From Leptospira noguchii serovar Panama str. CZ214 (lineage in GTDB: Bacteria > Spirochaetota > Leptospiria > Leptospirales > Leptospiraceae), in assembly GCF_000306255.2 (NCBI RefSeq), contig NZ_AKWY02000004.1, positions 310,001 to 374,000 of the forward strand: 64,000 bases of DNA. The letters run 5' to 3'. Position 1 is the stretch's first letter; every line of letters starts with the position of its first letter. This document shows, one piece after another, positions 38,942 to 52,934 of this stretch. Below the pieces are notes generated by a model. It searched no databases. It was not told the origin of the DNA and was given only the letters and a program-made list of their open reading frames with translations. The translations under genes were made by a program, and so were the position numbers.

Positions 38942-40678
38942 TCACAGTATTAAGTCAAAGTCCGCTGGAAAACTTACCCTGTATTTAAGTTTGATTTCTT
39001 GTTTTTGATTTGGTTTTAAGTCCAGTTTCCATTCTAAAATTCCAGAATCCTTTTTGATTTCCGAATGTCCAGGAGTAGTATTAGAATCAATTAAAACTTT
39101 CACATTCTCTACTCCGGAAACCGGAATCGATTCTTGAAATGAAATCGTTCTGGATTCTTTTCCAAAATTTTCTAATTCCACTCGAATAGATTTTTCAATT
39201 ATCTTAGTACCAGAAAGAATTCCCTCTTTAGTTTGATTGGATTCCTTTCTATAAATCGCTCTGATTTCGTTTTCAGAACCGAATGAAATTTCTGCTTTTT
39301 CTCCGGGACTAACATAACCAAAGTTAGACGTTCCCACCATACCGGCTTGGCGAAATACGGCAACTTCTCCGGGAAGAATAGGAAATCCAGATACGTTTTT
39401 AAAAATTCCTTTAATGAGCGGATAACGTTTCAAAGAAGGCACGTATAAGGTTGTAAATGCCGCCTCCGTAACAAATGAAGCCAGAGATATTTTTTTGGAT
39501 TCTTTCCTTGAAAGAAGAGTAACCGGTTTAGAATAACGGAATAAAAAGCCACTTCCAGATTCTTCACTACGCCCAGTCATCTCGGCTTCGGGGGATTCCA
39601 CTTCCGGAGCTACATTCGATTCTTCCGCTAAATTTTGGCCTTGAATAGCAACAATTCCGTCCTTGTTAGTTTGTTTTTTTTGATCATATAACCTTTGACT
39701 GGAAAGACGAGGTCTTCTTCCACTTACGTCTGGGCTAGAAGTAGATAATAAAAGATTAATATTCTTCCAATCTTCTCCGCTTTCCTGGTTAATTTCTGCA
39801 AAATATTCAAATTCTACCTTTTCTTTTCCGTCCATACTAACCGAATAAAATGGCTTCCAAGAAACCTTTCCGGACTGATACGTAAGATTTAATCTCCCTT
39901 CCTTTTTTTCGGTTCCGGTAAAACTAACGAGGATCTTAGTCATTCTGGAAGATTTTTCGGATAGAGAAAGAATCACGTTCATCTTACCTTGCAACTCTGA
40001 AAGTTTTTTCTTAAGATCTTTGATTGTACGACTTACTTCTTGATTAGAACTCAATAAAGTTTGAATGGTTTGTCTATTTCCGGAAAAAGTTTGAAACCAT
40101 TTTTTAGAATCTGCTTCGTTCTTTTTGTAAAATAGGTTTTTAGAAATCATTTCCGTTAGCTTTAATCTAATATCTATAAGTATCTTTTTCAAATTTTTAA
40201 GATTAGAATCATTACTTTCGTAAACTTCGATTTCCTTTTCTAAAACGCGGATCTTTTTTTGTAATTCCAAAGCTTCTTCGTTGTGAATAATAGATCCGGT
40301 TTCTATCCAAGTACTAGAACCAACAACGGAACCTCCTGGAACCTCCACCGAAGCAACCAAGGATTCGTCTTGAAGTGCAATCGGTAAGTTCCTAATTATG
40401 AATTCGTTCATTCCAGGATCTAAATCTATTTTGCCACTTCTTAAAATTCCAGCAGAAGACTCGTACAAAGTTACGTCCTGAATTTTTAACTCTACTTCTT
40501 TTGCATCTAAAGAGAGATTTATAAAAATAAAGAACAAAGAAAACAAAAGTCCGTTTCGAAAAAATTCAATATTAAGATTCCTTTTTAATAAAATAAAACT
40601 GAATTTTGAGACACTTCGTAAGTAAAAATTGAATTTAAAAATAGGAACTTTAAATATTTTATATATTAAATTTTTCAT
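38942..40678 (-). CDS. DUF4139 domain protein, shorter paralogue
   Basis: A 578-residue exported protein. A long basic N-terminus precedes a hydrophobic signal (about 43-58, LLFSLFFIFINLSLDA), so translation may start later. Then: DUF4140-like beta domain (KIQDVTLYESSAGILRSGKI), a coiled coil (about 120-235) and the DUF4139 domain (LTYQSGKVSWKPFYSVSM, GEDWKNINLLLSTSSPDVSG). The family (MuiA-like) has no established activity. It begins one base after the stop of the longer paralogue. Confidence 0.82.
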   Translation of the reverse strand: MKNLIYKIFKVPIFKFNFYLRSVSKFSFILLKRNLNIEFFRNGLLFSLFFIFINLSLDAKEVELKIQDVTLYESSAGILRSGKIDLDPGMNEFIIRNLPIALQDESLVASVEVPGGSVVGSSTWIETGSIIHNEEALELQKKIRVLEKEIEVYESNDSNLKNLKKILIDIRLKLTEMISKNLFYKKNEADSKKWFQTFSGNRQTIQTLLSSNQEVSRTIKDLKKKLSELQGKMNVILSLSEKSSRMTKILVSFTGTEKKEGRLNLTYQSGKVSWKPFYSVSMDGKEKVEFEYFAEINQESGEDWKNINLLLSTSSPDVSGRRPRLSSQRLYDQKKQTNKDGIVAIQGQNLAEESNVAPEVESPEAEMTGRSEESGSGFLFRYSKPVTLLSRKESKKISLASFVTEAAFTTLYVPSLKRYPLIKGIFKNVSGFPILPGEVAVFRQAGMVGTSNFGYVSPGEKAEISFGSENEIRAIYRKESNQTKEGILSGTKIIEKSIRVELENFGKESRTISFQESIPVSGVENVKVLIDSNTTPGHSEIKKDSGILEWKLDLKPNQKQEIKLKYRVSFPADFDLIL

Positions 40679-40679
40679 A

Positions 40680-42758
40680 TTAATATCCTCCGGAGCCAGG
40701 AGTTCTAATCAGTCTATTTTCTGAAGGATGACTTATAGAATATTCAAATTCTATAATTTTCCTTCCTCCAGAAGGAAGTTCTATATTGTAAGTCAAAATT
40801 CCTTCTTCGTTTTTTGAAGGAATATCCTTTCCAAATTCAAGTTTAATTTCCACACTATCATCCACAGTATAAGGAATACGATCGATTAGAGTTAACATAA
40901 CGTTTCTTTTTTTACGATTTCTAACTTCGATACTCACTTTATATTTAATTTTTGTGCGGGAAGAAATCATCCCTTCCTTTTGTTCAAAAGAAGTTTCTCT
41001 TCGATTTACAAGAATATCCCGATCTTGACCGAGTTCCATTCGAATCCTTTCACCTGGTTTACTCGTGTTAAGAACAGTGTTTCCCAAAAGAGTGTTTCCG
41101 GAAAAAACTTCCATAGGTCCCGCCAACAAAGGCTCCCCCTCCGAATTTGAAGCTTCTACTGTCAGATAAGCCCCAGAACCGGAAAGCGGAGACGTAAAAT
41201 AACCAGGATTTAAAATAAGAGATTTCTTCTTTAGAAAAACCTTATTGAAAGATCGGTCAGAAGAAATCGTCTCTGAGATGCCGGAAGTGTATTGATAATC
41301 AAAACCTTCTAAAAGAGTAGGTGGAATCAAACCACCTGGAACTTTTTGAGAAGAAAGAATTAAATTTCCTTTACGAAGAAGTTCTTCTGTATATGTCTCG
41401 ATCGAATTGAGTTCTTTACGTGAGTAATCTGAAAGTTTAGAAAATTTTTTCAGAGCCTCTTGTCCGTAATAGTTTGCTTGATCATACCTACCATCATTGA
41501 AGTTATCTTGCTGATTTGCTAAATCGTTTTTAAGTTGATTGAGATTATCTTCGGTTTTAATTGAATTTTGCCGATTGGAGTAATTGTCCTGAAGGATTTG
41601 ACGCGATTGTTTAATCGGAGCTTGAGAATTTTTATATGCGGAAACGTTTTGTTCGTAAGCATTTGACTTAGAAGCCGCAACCGACTTTTTTTTCTTTGGG
41701 CTTTTTTCGGTCTCCGTTTCTTTTTTAAGAACTTCTTTTTGTGCGAGGCCTCGAAATGAATCATTTTCTTCACTTGCATATTCTTTAGAATCTTCCACAG
41801 AAGTTTGTGTTTGAATTCTCCATTCTCTTATAATTGGAAGATCAATATCTAAATCCGGATTAGAAGCTGTAAAAAAAAGTTTTACCTTTTCCCAATCCTC
41901 ACCCGTATCATTTCGAACGAATGCAAACCAACTCAGATGACCATTTCTAGATTCATCCATAAGTTGAAGAGAATATTTAGGATACCAACTCGCACCTGAA
42001 ATTAAATATTTATATTCGATTGAAGTTTCTGCATCTTCAGAAGTTTCCACTTCTAAATAGATTTCTTTTTTTTGTTTTGTTTCTAATCGGCCTAGATGAT
42101 CTAAACGAGCATCCACTACCAAACCCTCTTCACGAACTCTATCTAAAACTTCTAATTTTTTTTGACGTATTAAAGATAACTGATTTAGATATTCATGATA
42201 TTGTTTTTGAAATCCGGATAAGAATTCTGGATCAGCAATTTCTTCTTGAAGAGAAGGTTCTTTTCTAATTGTAGGAGAAATTTTTACGATCTCCTTTTCT
42301 TCTGCGATTAACTCTTGAACTTCAAGACTCAAAAGTTCAATCTGATCGTTAAGAATTTCTTGTCTTTTTAAAAGAGAAGCAATTTCTTTCGTTCTTGCCT
42401 TTCTTTCGATTCGAGTTTTACTACGGATTCCAAGAATTTTAATTTTTTTGGAGGAATCCGGAAAACGAACCGAAACTGTTTTTTCCGCAACTCTACCTGG
42501 AATTTCTCCTAGATAAATTTCGGAATTCCCTGCTTTTATTTTGGTTCTAAGATTTCTAGTAACATAAGCAAAACTGGAATACAAGGTCACGGATTGAATT
42601 CGAGAAGGTTCTACTTTTTCGATAGTTTCCGTGATATTGATTTGATCTTCATTTTCTTCCTGACTTTTTACCGAAGAAACCGTTAAGATGGAAAAGACTA
42701 AGAGCAGATTTATAAATATTTTTTTTCCAATTGACGTTCGTAAAGTTAATCTATTCAT
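40680..42758 (-). CDS. DUF4139 domain protein, longer paralogue
   Basis: A 692-residue exported protein with a signal peptide ending VKSQE. DUF4140-like domain (IQSVTLYSSFAYVTRNLRTK) at 50-115, coiled coil to about 215, then DUF4139 (EYKYLISGASWYPKYSLQLM, NDTGEDWEKVKLFFTASNPDLDI), interrupted by a low-complexity Lys/Ser/Asn/Gln-rich insert of about 150 residues (KKETETEKSPKKKKSVAASK to QANYYGQ) that the short paralogue lacks. It heads the two-gene unit. Confidence 0.84.
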   Translation of the reverse strand: MNRLTLRTSIGKKIFINLLLVFSILTVSSVKSQEENEDQINITETIEKVEPSRIQSVTLYSSFAYVTRNLRTKIKAGNSEIYLGEIPGRVAEKTVSVRFPDSSKKIKILGIRSKTRIERKARTKEIASLLKRQEILNDQIELLSLEVQELIAEEKEIVKISPTIRKEPSLQEEIADPEFLSGFQKQYHEYLNQLSLIRQKKLEVLDRVREEGLVVDARLDHLGRLETKQKKEIYLEVETSEDAETSIEYKYLISGASWYPKYSLQLMDESRNGHLSWFAFVRNDTGEDWEKVKLFFTASNPDLDIDLPIIREWRIQTQTSVEDSKEYASEENDSFRGLAQKEVLKKETETEKSPKKKKSVAASKSNAYEQNVSAYKNSQAPIKQSRQILQDNYSNRQNSIKTEDNLNQLKNDLANQQDNFNDGRYDQANYYGQEALKKFSKLSDYSRKELNSIETYTEELLRKGNLILSSQKVPGGLIPPTLLEGFDYQYTSGISETISSDRSFNKVFLKKKSLILNPGYFTSPLSGSGAYLTVEASNSEGEPLLAGPMEVFSGNTLLGNTVLNTSKPGERIRMELGQDRDILVNRRETSFEQKEGMISSRTKIKYKVSIEVRNRKKRNVMLTLIDRIPYTVDDSVEIKLEFGKDIPSKNEEGILTYNIELPSGGRKIIEFEYSISHPSENRLIRTPGSGGY

Positions 42759-43740
42759 ACGTTTTTCCCTCCTTGAAACCCAATTGAATCAAGTTGGGTT
42801 TAAAACCAAAAGCCTGTCATAAAACCTCAAATTTAAACAATCGTAAATCATTCTGCAATCTTAATAAATGTGGTAGTTCCCACAAAAACCGTCTCTTTCT
42901 TACAAAACGGCTTTGGGATAGTCTTTTTTGTTTTTATATTTTTGTAAGAATTCCTACAAACTCGAACCAATCTATTACAATTATTGAAATTTCTTAATTT
43001 TTTTTGCCGTAAATTGTGAGTTTCGGAAATTTATTTTAATTAACGTGAATTCATTATAACGTGAAAGGGATTGATGCAGGGAACTCAAGCCACGCTCTCT
43101 ATCATAACCAACCCCACAATTAAAGAGGATTTTAGAATCAACGTACATTTTTCAAGTGTTCCGACAAGAATGAGTCTTTTTACTTGCAAAAAGTATGTTT
43201 TTCTGATATAGAAAAGGCTCTCAAACCTTTCCAGCTCCCACCTGAATACGACACATGGGAAGCAATTCATTGAGTTACCACCAAAACGCGGTGGGACCGA
43301 TCTTTTTTACAGAGGATTTGTCGTAGGTACGACAAATTTATTTTGAGATCTAAATGTTTGTAGGGTTGGTTACAGGATCGCGTTAGACTTAAACTGCGCT
43401 TTTCTGAACTCAGCAAAACGCTCTCTATGGATCTCACTCTATATAAAAACTAAATAATATTATTATATACTATTTTTTGAATGCAATTGATTAAACAGTT
43501 TTTCTTAAGTGAAATTCAAGTTATCTCAAAAATATTATAGAAGAATCAAAATCGACATTTTAAGCAAAGATAAAGTGTTTTTGAGATAACTTCTAGAAAT
43601 TTACAATCATTATTATTCGGACAATCATACTATGCCAAGCTTGTTTTAAAACTTAAGAACGTAGGATCTATTTTAAAAAAGCCAACAATTCCATGTTAAA
43701 TGTAATTTTTGAGAACTTCTACATCTTTGGAAAAAGAATG
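42759..43740. other. Long spacer with repeats and a possible broken gene
   Basis: Short repeats TGTGGTAGTTCCCACA (42869-42885) and TTTGTAAGAATTCCTACAAA (42941-42960). A possible frameshifted small gene is at 43074-43273. GTCGTAGGTACGAC at about 43320-43333 is a palindrome. ACGCTCTCTATGGATCTCAC near 43420 resembles the CATAGAGAGCG-type repeat seen at 1045 and 43093. No intact gene. Confidence 0.5.
43074..43273 (+). pseudogene. Possible frameshifted small gene
   Basis: GGGATTGATG gives a plausible start; the frame reads MQGTQATLSIITNPTIKEDF and on to KKYVFLI before TAG. Shifting by one base near 43199 restores a frame reading FSDIEKALKPFQLPPEYDTW and ending EAIH. The two parts together give about 66 residues. 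I do not recognise the family. It could be an antitoxin-sized remnant, or chance. Confidence 0.35.
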
Positions 43741-45588
43741 TTATGATTTTATACTTTTAGGAAATATATTTTCAAAATATATTTTCATAAGATCGGCAAA
43801 ACGAAAATATCCAATAAACCGATCTCCGTCCACGATCGCAATTTTATCCATATCCCGAGCAATTAAAATTTTTAAAAGAGCGGCTAATGTATCCTCTGGT
43901 TTTCCGAAAGGCACAGATCCGTCCGTAACATCCCCTACTGTAATTAGGTTAGCAATAACATCTCTCGATTCTAAAGTGTGCCTTACTTTTCGAAGGGATA
44001 AAATTCCTAAATATCGGTTACTTTGATCCAGAACCACGTAATCGCTCGCTTGAATCTTTAACGCCTCTTCTTCTATCTTGGAAAGTAAAATATGATCGTA
44101 AGTCACCGCAATCGTACGCAATCTACTCTTCCAAGTTTTAACCTGGATCTCTTCTAAAAAATCCCGATTCATATCCCAAAAATGTGCAGGAGATTGAAAC
44201 CTATTTTCTTTTTGCGCACGATACAGACTCAATTTATGACTTAACACGAACGTTAAAATCGAAACCACCATCAAAGGGGGAAGCAACATATAACTTCCGA
44301 TCATTTCGCATATCATAATCATTCCAGCAATCGGAGCGCTTGCTACACCCGCATAAAAAGCTCCCATACCAACCAAAACAAACGACGTGACTGAAAGATC
44401 AGGATAAACAAATATTTTGGCGAGAGTTCCCACACCTCCACCTAACATCCCTCCTATGAACAAAGAAGGCCCAAACATTCCAGCAGAACCTCCGGTGCCG
44501 ATAGTAAACGATGTGGTGAGTATTTTCATCCCGGCCAAAATGAAAAATAACACAACCAACCAAAGGCCCTTGCTTTCAAACATAGATGAAAAAATTCCCT
44601 GAGTCCCAACCGGATGTTTTCCATCTAAAACGACTTGAAGCACCCCCGCTCCGCTTCCAATTGTCTCCGGCAAAAAAAGTCCAATCGTTCCTACAACAAT
44701 ACCACCTAACGCAGGTTTAATGATAGGAGAAACTTTTAAACGTGTAGAGAAATGCTGAACTTTCCTAAAGATTCGGATAAAAACGTCTCCACACAAAAAA
44801 CAGAGAACTCCTAAACCTAAATAAAAAATTAAATCTGTATATCTTGAAAACTCTGTGTTCGTTACCCGATATACTGTATGAAACCCGTTTAAAGCAGAAT
44901 ATACTAAGTAAGCCGAAACCGAAGAAATGATACAAGGAATCAAAGAATCACTTTCTATATCTTCTCTATAAATCATTTCCACCGAAGTTAACGCTCCACC
45001 TAACGGAGCGTGAAAGATTGCACCCAAACCTCCCGCGGTTCCAGCGAGTAAAAGAGTTCGTCTCGCTCTTGCTCCTGCTTTTAAAAGAGTTGCAAGCAAT
45101 GACCCAAAACCTGCCCCGATCTGAGAAATCGGACCTTCCTTTCCCCCACTTCCCCCACTTGCAAGAGTGAAAACAGTGGCAATCGATTTGATCAACGAAA
45201 CAACTGGATTCATCCTTCCTTCTAGATTGTGAAAAGAATCAATCATAGCATCCGAACCGGTTCCCCCAGATTCGGGTGAAAAACGATTTACAATCCAACC
45301 CGTAAGTAGGCCTCCAATGATCGGAAGAAAAAATAAAAGCCAAGGCCTATAATCATCCGAAAAAGGAATTTCCCAATAAGATATATCATTTGAGTCGATT
45401 AGAAATTCTCCAGAAGCGTGTGGAAGAGAAAGACCAGCGGCCCTATCTAAAAATAAATATTCACATACAGCTAAAATTCTGGAAAAAAGAAACGCCCCCA
45501 ATCCGGAAACAATTCCTGTAATTATACAGTAAAAGTATAAGGATCTTCTTCCACTGATTCGAAAAATCGGTCGTTTTATTTCGTTCAT
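43741..45588 (-). CDS. ClC-family chloride channel/antiporter with CBS domains
   Basis: A 615-residue inner-membrane protein. ClC signatures are present: GSGGKEGPISQIGAGFGS (selectivity-filter GKEGP) and GTGGSAGMFGPSLFIGG (GxFxP type), with AIFHAPLGGALTSVEMIY. The cytoplasmic C-terminal 150 residues hold a pair of CBS domains that probably bind nucleotides. The first filter motif reads GTGSDAM rather than the GSGIP of CLC-ec1, as in many bacterial relatives. The gating-Glu position in GKEGP is kept. Single-gene unit. Confidence 0.9.
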   Translation of the reverse strand: MNEIKRPIFRISGRRSLYFYCIITGIVSGLGAFLFSRILAVCEYLFLDRAAGLSLPHASGEFLIDSNDISYWEIPFSDDYRPWLLFFLPIIGGLLTGWIVNRFSPESGGTGSDAMIDSFHNLEGRMNPVVSLIKSIATVFTLASGGSGGKEGPISQIGAGFGSLLATLLKAGARARRTLLLAGTAGGLGAIFHAPLGGALTSVEMIYREDIESDSLIPCIISSVSAYLVYSALNGFHTVYRVTNTEFSRYTDLIFYLGLGVLCFLCGDVFIRIFRKVQHFSTRLKVSPIIKPALGGIVVGTIGLFLPETIGSGAGVLQVVLDGKHPVGTQGIFSSMFESKGLWLVVLFFILAGMKILTTSFTIGTGGSAGMFGPSLFIGGMLGGGVGTLAKIFVYPDLSVTSFVLVGMGAFYAGVASAPIAGMIMICEMIGSYMLLPPLMVVSILTFVLSHKLSLYRAQKENRFQSPAHFWDMNRDFLEEIQVKTWKSRLRTIAVTYDHILLSKIEEEALKIQASDYVVLDQSNRYLGILSLRKVRHTLESRDVIANLITVGDVTDGSVPFGKPEDTLAALLKILIARDMDKIAIVDGDRFIGYFRFADLMKIYFENIFPKSIKS

Positions 45589-45991
45589 CGGTAGGTATGT
45601 CCCATAAAATCAAAAAAGTGGTTCTAATATAAAAAAGAACATTCTAAATTTCTAAAGTATTTTCCAAAATTTAACTGTATTTCAAAACGCCATTTTAAGA
45701 CATCATAAAAAATTTTCAGTAGAAAACACTCTTTTCATATTAGGAGAACCTATCAGATTTGGAAAAATCTTATTTCTAAAGTACTATGTAAGAATTTCTA
45801 CAAATTACGTCGCCTTGTAGATTTATTGGCTTGTTGAACCGTTCCTTTCACAATTAAAAGTTGCAGCAGTTCCCACATTTTTGTGATAACCGTTAACTTG
45901 AAGTTTTATGCAAAAACCTGACTGAACAAAGATTCTTTTTGGATTTTATAAAAATTTTTTCCTTTTAGCTGAAATTTACTTCAGTAAACTT
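45589..45991. other. Spacer with short repeats
   Basis: No gene. Diverged repeats at 45785-45805 (TGTAAGAATTTCTACAAATT) and 45860-45884 (TTGCAGCAGTTCCCACATTTTTGTG), and ATGTCCCATAAAATC at 45597 resembling the GTCCCAAAA end motif. Confidence 0.5.
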
Positions 45992-47676
<1,685 letters not shown>

Positions 47677-47683
47677 TTCTGTC

Positions 47684-47714
<31 letters not shown>

Positions 47715-47738
47715 AACCGATTCTACAAGTATAAGACC

Positions 47739-48659
47739 ATGAAACCTTCTATTAGGTATCCAATTGAAATCGTTCTATTCCTTTTCACGGCTCTTTTTTT
47801 TCACAGCAGAATCGATGCCGGTCAAAAACTAGAACTTCTAAAAAACTTAGATTACAATAATCAATCTGTAAAACGACTTAGGGAAGACGTTAAAACCAAT
47901 TTGAAAGTTTCCATTTCCAATTTGGAAAGGTCGGAACTAACCTCACTCGAATTTTATAGATACGTCGTAAAGAAAGAAGACAACTTTTTTAAAATTATGG
48001 CTAGAACCGGAATGGATATAGATACAATCTCATCGGTAAATAGCCTTGCTTCACCTTATGATATTTATCCCGGAATGGAACTTTTGATTCCCAATATGCG
48101 CGGCATCTATGATTCGGATGAAACAGAAAACTCTTTTTTAATTCGGAAAAAACTTTCTAAAAAATACAAACTTGCAGAGAAGTTTATCTCTTTTGATGAA
48201 GATAAAAAACTTTGGTTCATTCCAGGGAAGGGACTTCCCAAAGAAGAAAGATCTTTTTTTTATGGGATGGCATTTTATCGCCCATTAGGAGACGAAGGAA
48301 TTATCTCTTCTCGTTTCGGAAAAAGAAAAGACCCATTTACTAGAAAGGAAACCTTTCACGGAGGATTGGATATGGCAGCAGAAGAAGGAACTCCTGTTTA
48401 TGCTTCTGCTGACGGAGAAGTTTCTTTCTCTAATAAAAAAGGAGGTTATGGAAATTTGATCATACTAGGTCATAAGCTAGGATACGAAACGTTATACGGA
48501 CATCTAAGTTCTATATCAGTTCGTCCAGGCGAAAAAGTACATAAAGGTCAAAAGATCGGAGAAGTCGGTCAGACAGGAAGAGCAACCGGTAATCATTTAC
48601 ACTTCGAAGTCAGAAGATTCAATCAAAGACAAAAACCTATTTTTAGAGATCATGTTTAA
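47739..48659 (+). CDS. LysM/M23 peptidoglycan endopeptidase
   Basis: A 306-residue exported protein. Signal anchor at 8-22, a LysM domain (YVVKKEDNFFKIMARTGMDI and the following YDIYPGMELLIPN, about 70-120) that binds glycan strands, and a C-terminal M23 (LytM-like) domain with the zinc motifs FHGGLDMAA and HLHFEV and the GYGNLIILGH segment. It should cut peptide cross-bridges or regulate an amidase. The frame is open from 47649; the ATG at 47739 starts the signal sequence. Overlaps the next gene by eight bases. Confidence 0.88.
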   Translation: MKPSIRYPIEIVLFLFTALFFHSRIDAGQKLELLKNLDYNNQSVKRLREDVKTNLKVSISNLERSELTSLEFYRYVVKKEDNFFKIMARTGMDIDTISSVNSLASPYDIYPGMELLIPNMRGIYDSDETENSFLIRKKLSKKYKLAEKFISFDEDKKLWFIPGKGLPKEERSFFYGMAFYRPLGDEGIISSRFGKRKDPFTRKETFHGGLDMAAEEGTPVYASADGEVSFSNKKGGYGNLIILGHKLGYETLYGHLSSISVRPGEKVHKGQKIGEVGQTGRATGNHLHFEVRRFNQRQKPIFRDHV

Positions 48660-49728
48660 AAGAATTATAATATTCCTTTTTGTTCTAATTTTCTTTTTTT
48701 TGTCCTTCTTGGTTTTTCTATTTTTACGTTCGAGTAAAAATACAAACGAATACGTAACAGATCCTCCTTTTGATCCTGGAAAAAATAATTATCTTTTAGA
48801 ATCAGAATGGATTCATAAGGAAAATCTAAATCAACCTTATGCAATCGCAATAGACGCTCGCGGTTATGTTTACACTGGAACCGCGGATCATAAAATCGTG
48901 CGGATCCGCACCAACGAGAAAGCCGAAACCTTTAGCGTACTTTCTGGAAGACCTTTAGGGATGGTATTTGATTCTAATGGAAATCTTTTGGTTTGTGTGG
49001 AAGAAGTTGGAATCGTAGAAATCCGTAAAGACGGAACACAAAAAGTTCTTATCTCTAAACTTCCAGACGGTTCACCTCTTCGATTTCCACATGGAATTGA
49101 TGTCTCTAAAAACGGAAAAATATATTTCACCGTTTCTAGCCGATCGCATTCATTGCAGGAATCTTTTTTAGAGGAACTTTTTTCCCGCCCAGAAGGAATG
49201 ATCTTAACTGCGGATAAAGATCTTACATTAGAAATTTTGAATCAAGATTTGTATTATCCTACTGGGATCGCATTGTCTTCTAATGAAGAATTCTTACTCG
49301 TGTCGGAACCGTTTAAACATAGAATTTCTTCGGTTCCGTTATCGGGTTTAAAAAAAGGTACGGAGAAATTTTTTCTTACCAATATTCCCGGAATTCCCGC
49401 TTTAATCAGTGGAAACGGAGGTTTCTTCTGGGTTGGAATCCCATATCATAGAAATGAAATTTTAGATAAAACCCAAGAATATCCTGAAATTAAAAACCTG
49501 CTAACGGGTTTACCCGTTTTTCTTTTTGGAAAAAACATTCCACGAGGTTTAGTATTTGCTTTAAATGATTTTGGAGATATTACGGCCAATTATCAAGATT
49601 TTTCGGATTCTTCAGTTGCAGGTATTACCGCAGTTTTAAACCACGCTGGAAATATTTATTTGGTATCTTCGACTACCGGAAGAATCGCAAAGATGAAACC
49701 GATAATCGAAGAAATTCAATTTTTCTAA
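48652..49728 (+). CDS. SMP-30/strictosidine-synthase-like beta-propeller protein
   Basis: A 358-residue protein with one N-terminal membrane segment (6-26) and a six-bladed propeller outside the membrane. Repeats include NQPYAIAIDARGYVYTGTAD, RPLGMVFDSNGNLLVCVEE, RFPHGIDVSKNGKIYFTVSS and YYPTGIALSSNEEFLLVSE, followed by KFFLTNIPGIPALISG, as in APMAP/strictosidine-synthase-like proteins. Activity unknown; lactonase or arylesterase activity is seen in some relatives. Coupled to the M23 gene. A palindrome TTCTAATATTAGAA then TTTTT overlaps its stop and may end transcription. Confidence 0.8.
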   Translation: MFKRIIIFLFVLIFFFLSFLVFLFLRSSKNTNEYVTDPPFDPGKNNYLLESEWIHKENLNQPYAIAIDARGYVYTGTADHKIVRIRTNEKAETFSVLSGRPLGMVFDSNGNLLVCVEEVGIVEIRKDGTQKVLISKLPDGSPLRFPHGIDVSKNGKIYFTVSSRSHSLQESFLEELFSRPEGMILTADKDLTLEILNQDLYYPTGIALSSNEEFLLVSEPFKHRISSVPLSGLKKGTEKFFLTNIPGIPALISGNGGFFWVGIPYHRNEILDKTQEYPEIKNLLTGLPVFLFGKNIPRGLVFALNDFGDITANYQDFSDSSVAGITAVLNHAGNIYLVSSTTGRIAKMKPIIEEIQFF

Positions 49729-49770
49729 TATTAGAATTTTTGCGACATACTGCGGTTATGCCATAAATTT

Positions 49771-51456
<1,686 letters not shown>

Positions 51457-51493
51457 GATTTGGGATTTTTCCTTTTTCGAGTTTATAATTTCG

Positions 51494-52091
51494 TTATATT
51501 CTTTTTGAATCTGCTGGAATTCTAAAATAATCTTCTTTGAGAGTTTGTAATAACTCCTTAAGAACTTTTCTTCTGCGTTCCGGACTTGGTAAAATCGATT
51601 TTAGTTCTTTTCTTAATAACATAAGTTCTTTAAATTCTTCTTCGTGTTCATCGGGAATCAATTCCTCCAAAGTAGTTTTTACAACTCCGGAAATTCCCGC
51701 AAAATTTCCTTCCGTAGAAATTGCGACACGAATCGGGCCTCTATCCAAAACTGCGGCGGAATAAAAATCACAGTTGGTAGGGTCATCGGAACAATTAATC
51801 CAAATTTTCCAAGAATGGGCATAATCGCTTAGTCTCCGATTTAAATCCGTATCATTGGTCGCGGAAAAAACGAGGGCTCTCCCCTGAAGATCAGCAAACT
51901 CTACGGATCGATACTCTACCTTAATTTCCGGATGTTTTTCTAAAATCTGCCCTACTTCCCTACAAGTTTCTAAAGTAATCAGAGTAATTTTTGCACCGGA
52001 GTCGATCAGATGAGGAAGTTTTTCTAATGCAACCTTTCCCCCGCCGATTAATAGAATATTCTTATTTTCTAAATTAAGAAAAGCTGGATAT

Positions 52092-52102
<11 letters not shown>
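51494..52102 (-). CDS. Precorrin-2 dehydrogenase / sirohydrochlorin ferrochelatase
   Basis: Turns precorrin-2 into sirohydrochlorin with NAD and inserts iron to make siroheme. The 202-residue protein matches the N-terminal half of CysG and Met8p: PAFLNLENKNILLIGGGKVALEK (NAD site), SATNDTDLN, NCSDDPTNCDFYSAAVLDRGPIRVAISTEG. The catalytic Asp is expected in the VGGG-to-SATND region. The methyltransferase half is a separate gene (cobA), overlapping by 11 bases upstream, so CysG function is split here. Confidence 0.9.
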
Positions 52103-52931
<829 letters not shown>

Positions 52932-52934
52932 CGA

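Noticed and set aside
49723..49741. Strong bidirectional terminator between the propeller gene and cysI
   Set aside because: TTCTAATATTAGAA followed by TTTTT exists, but the stem is AT-only and short; kept only as a remark in the gene entry.
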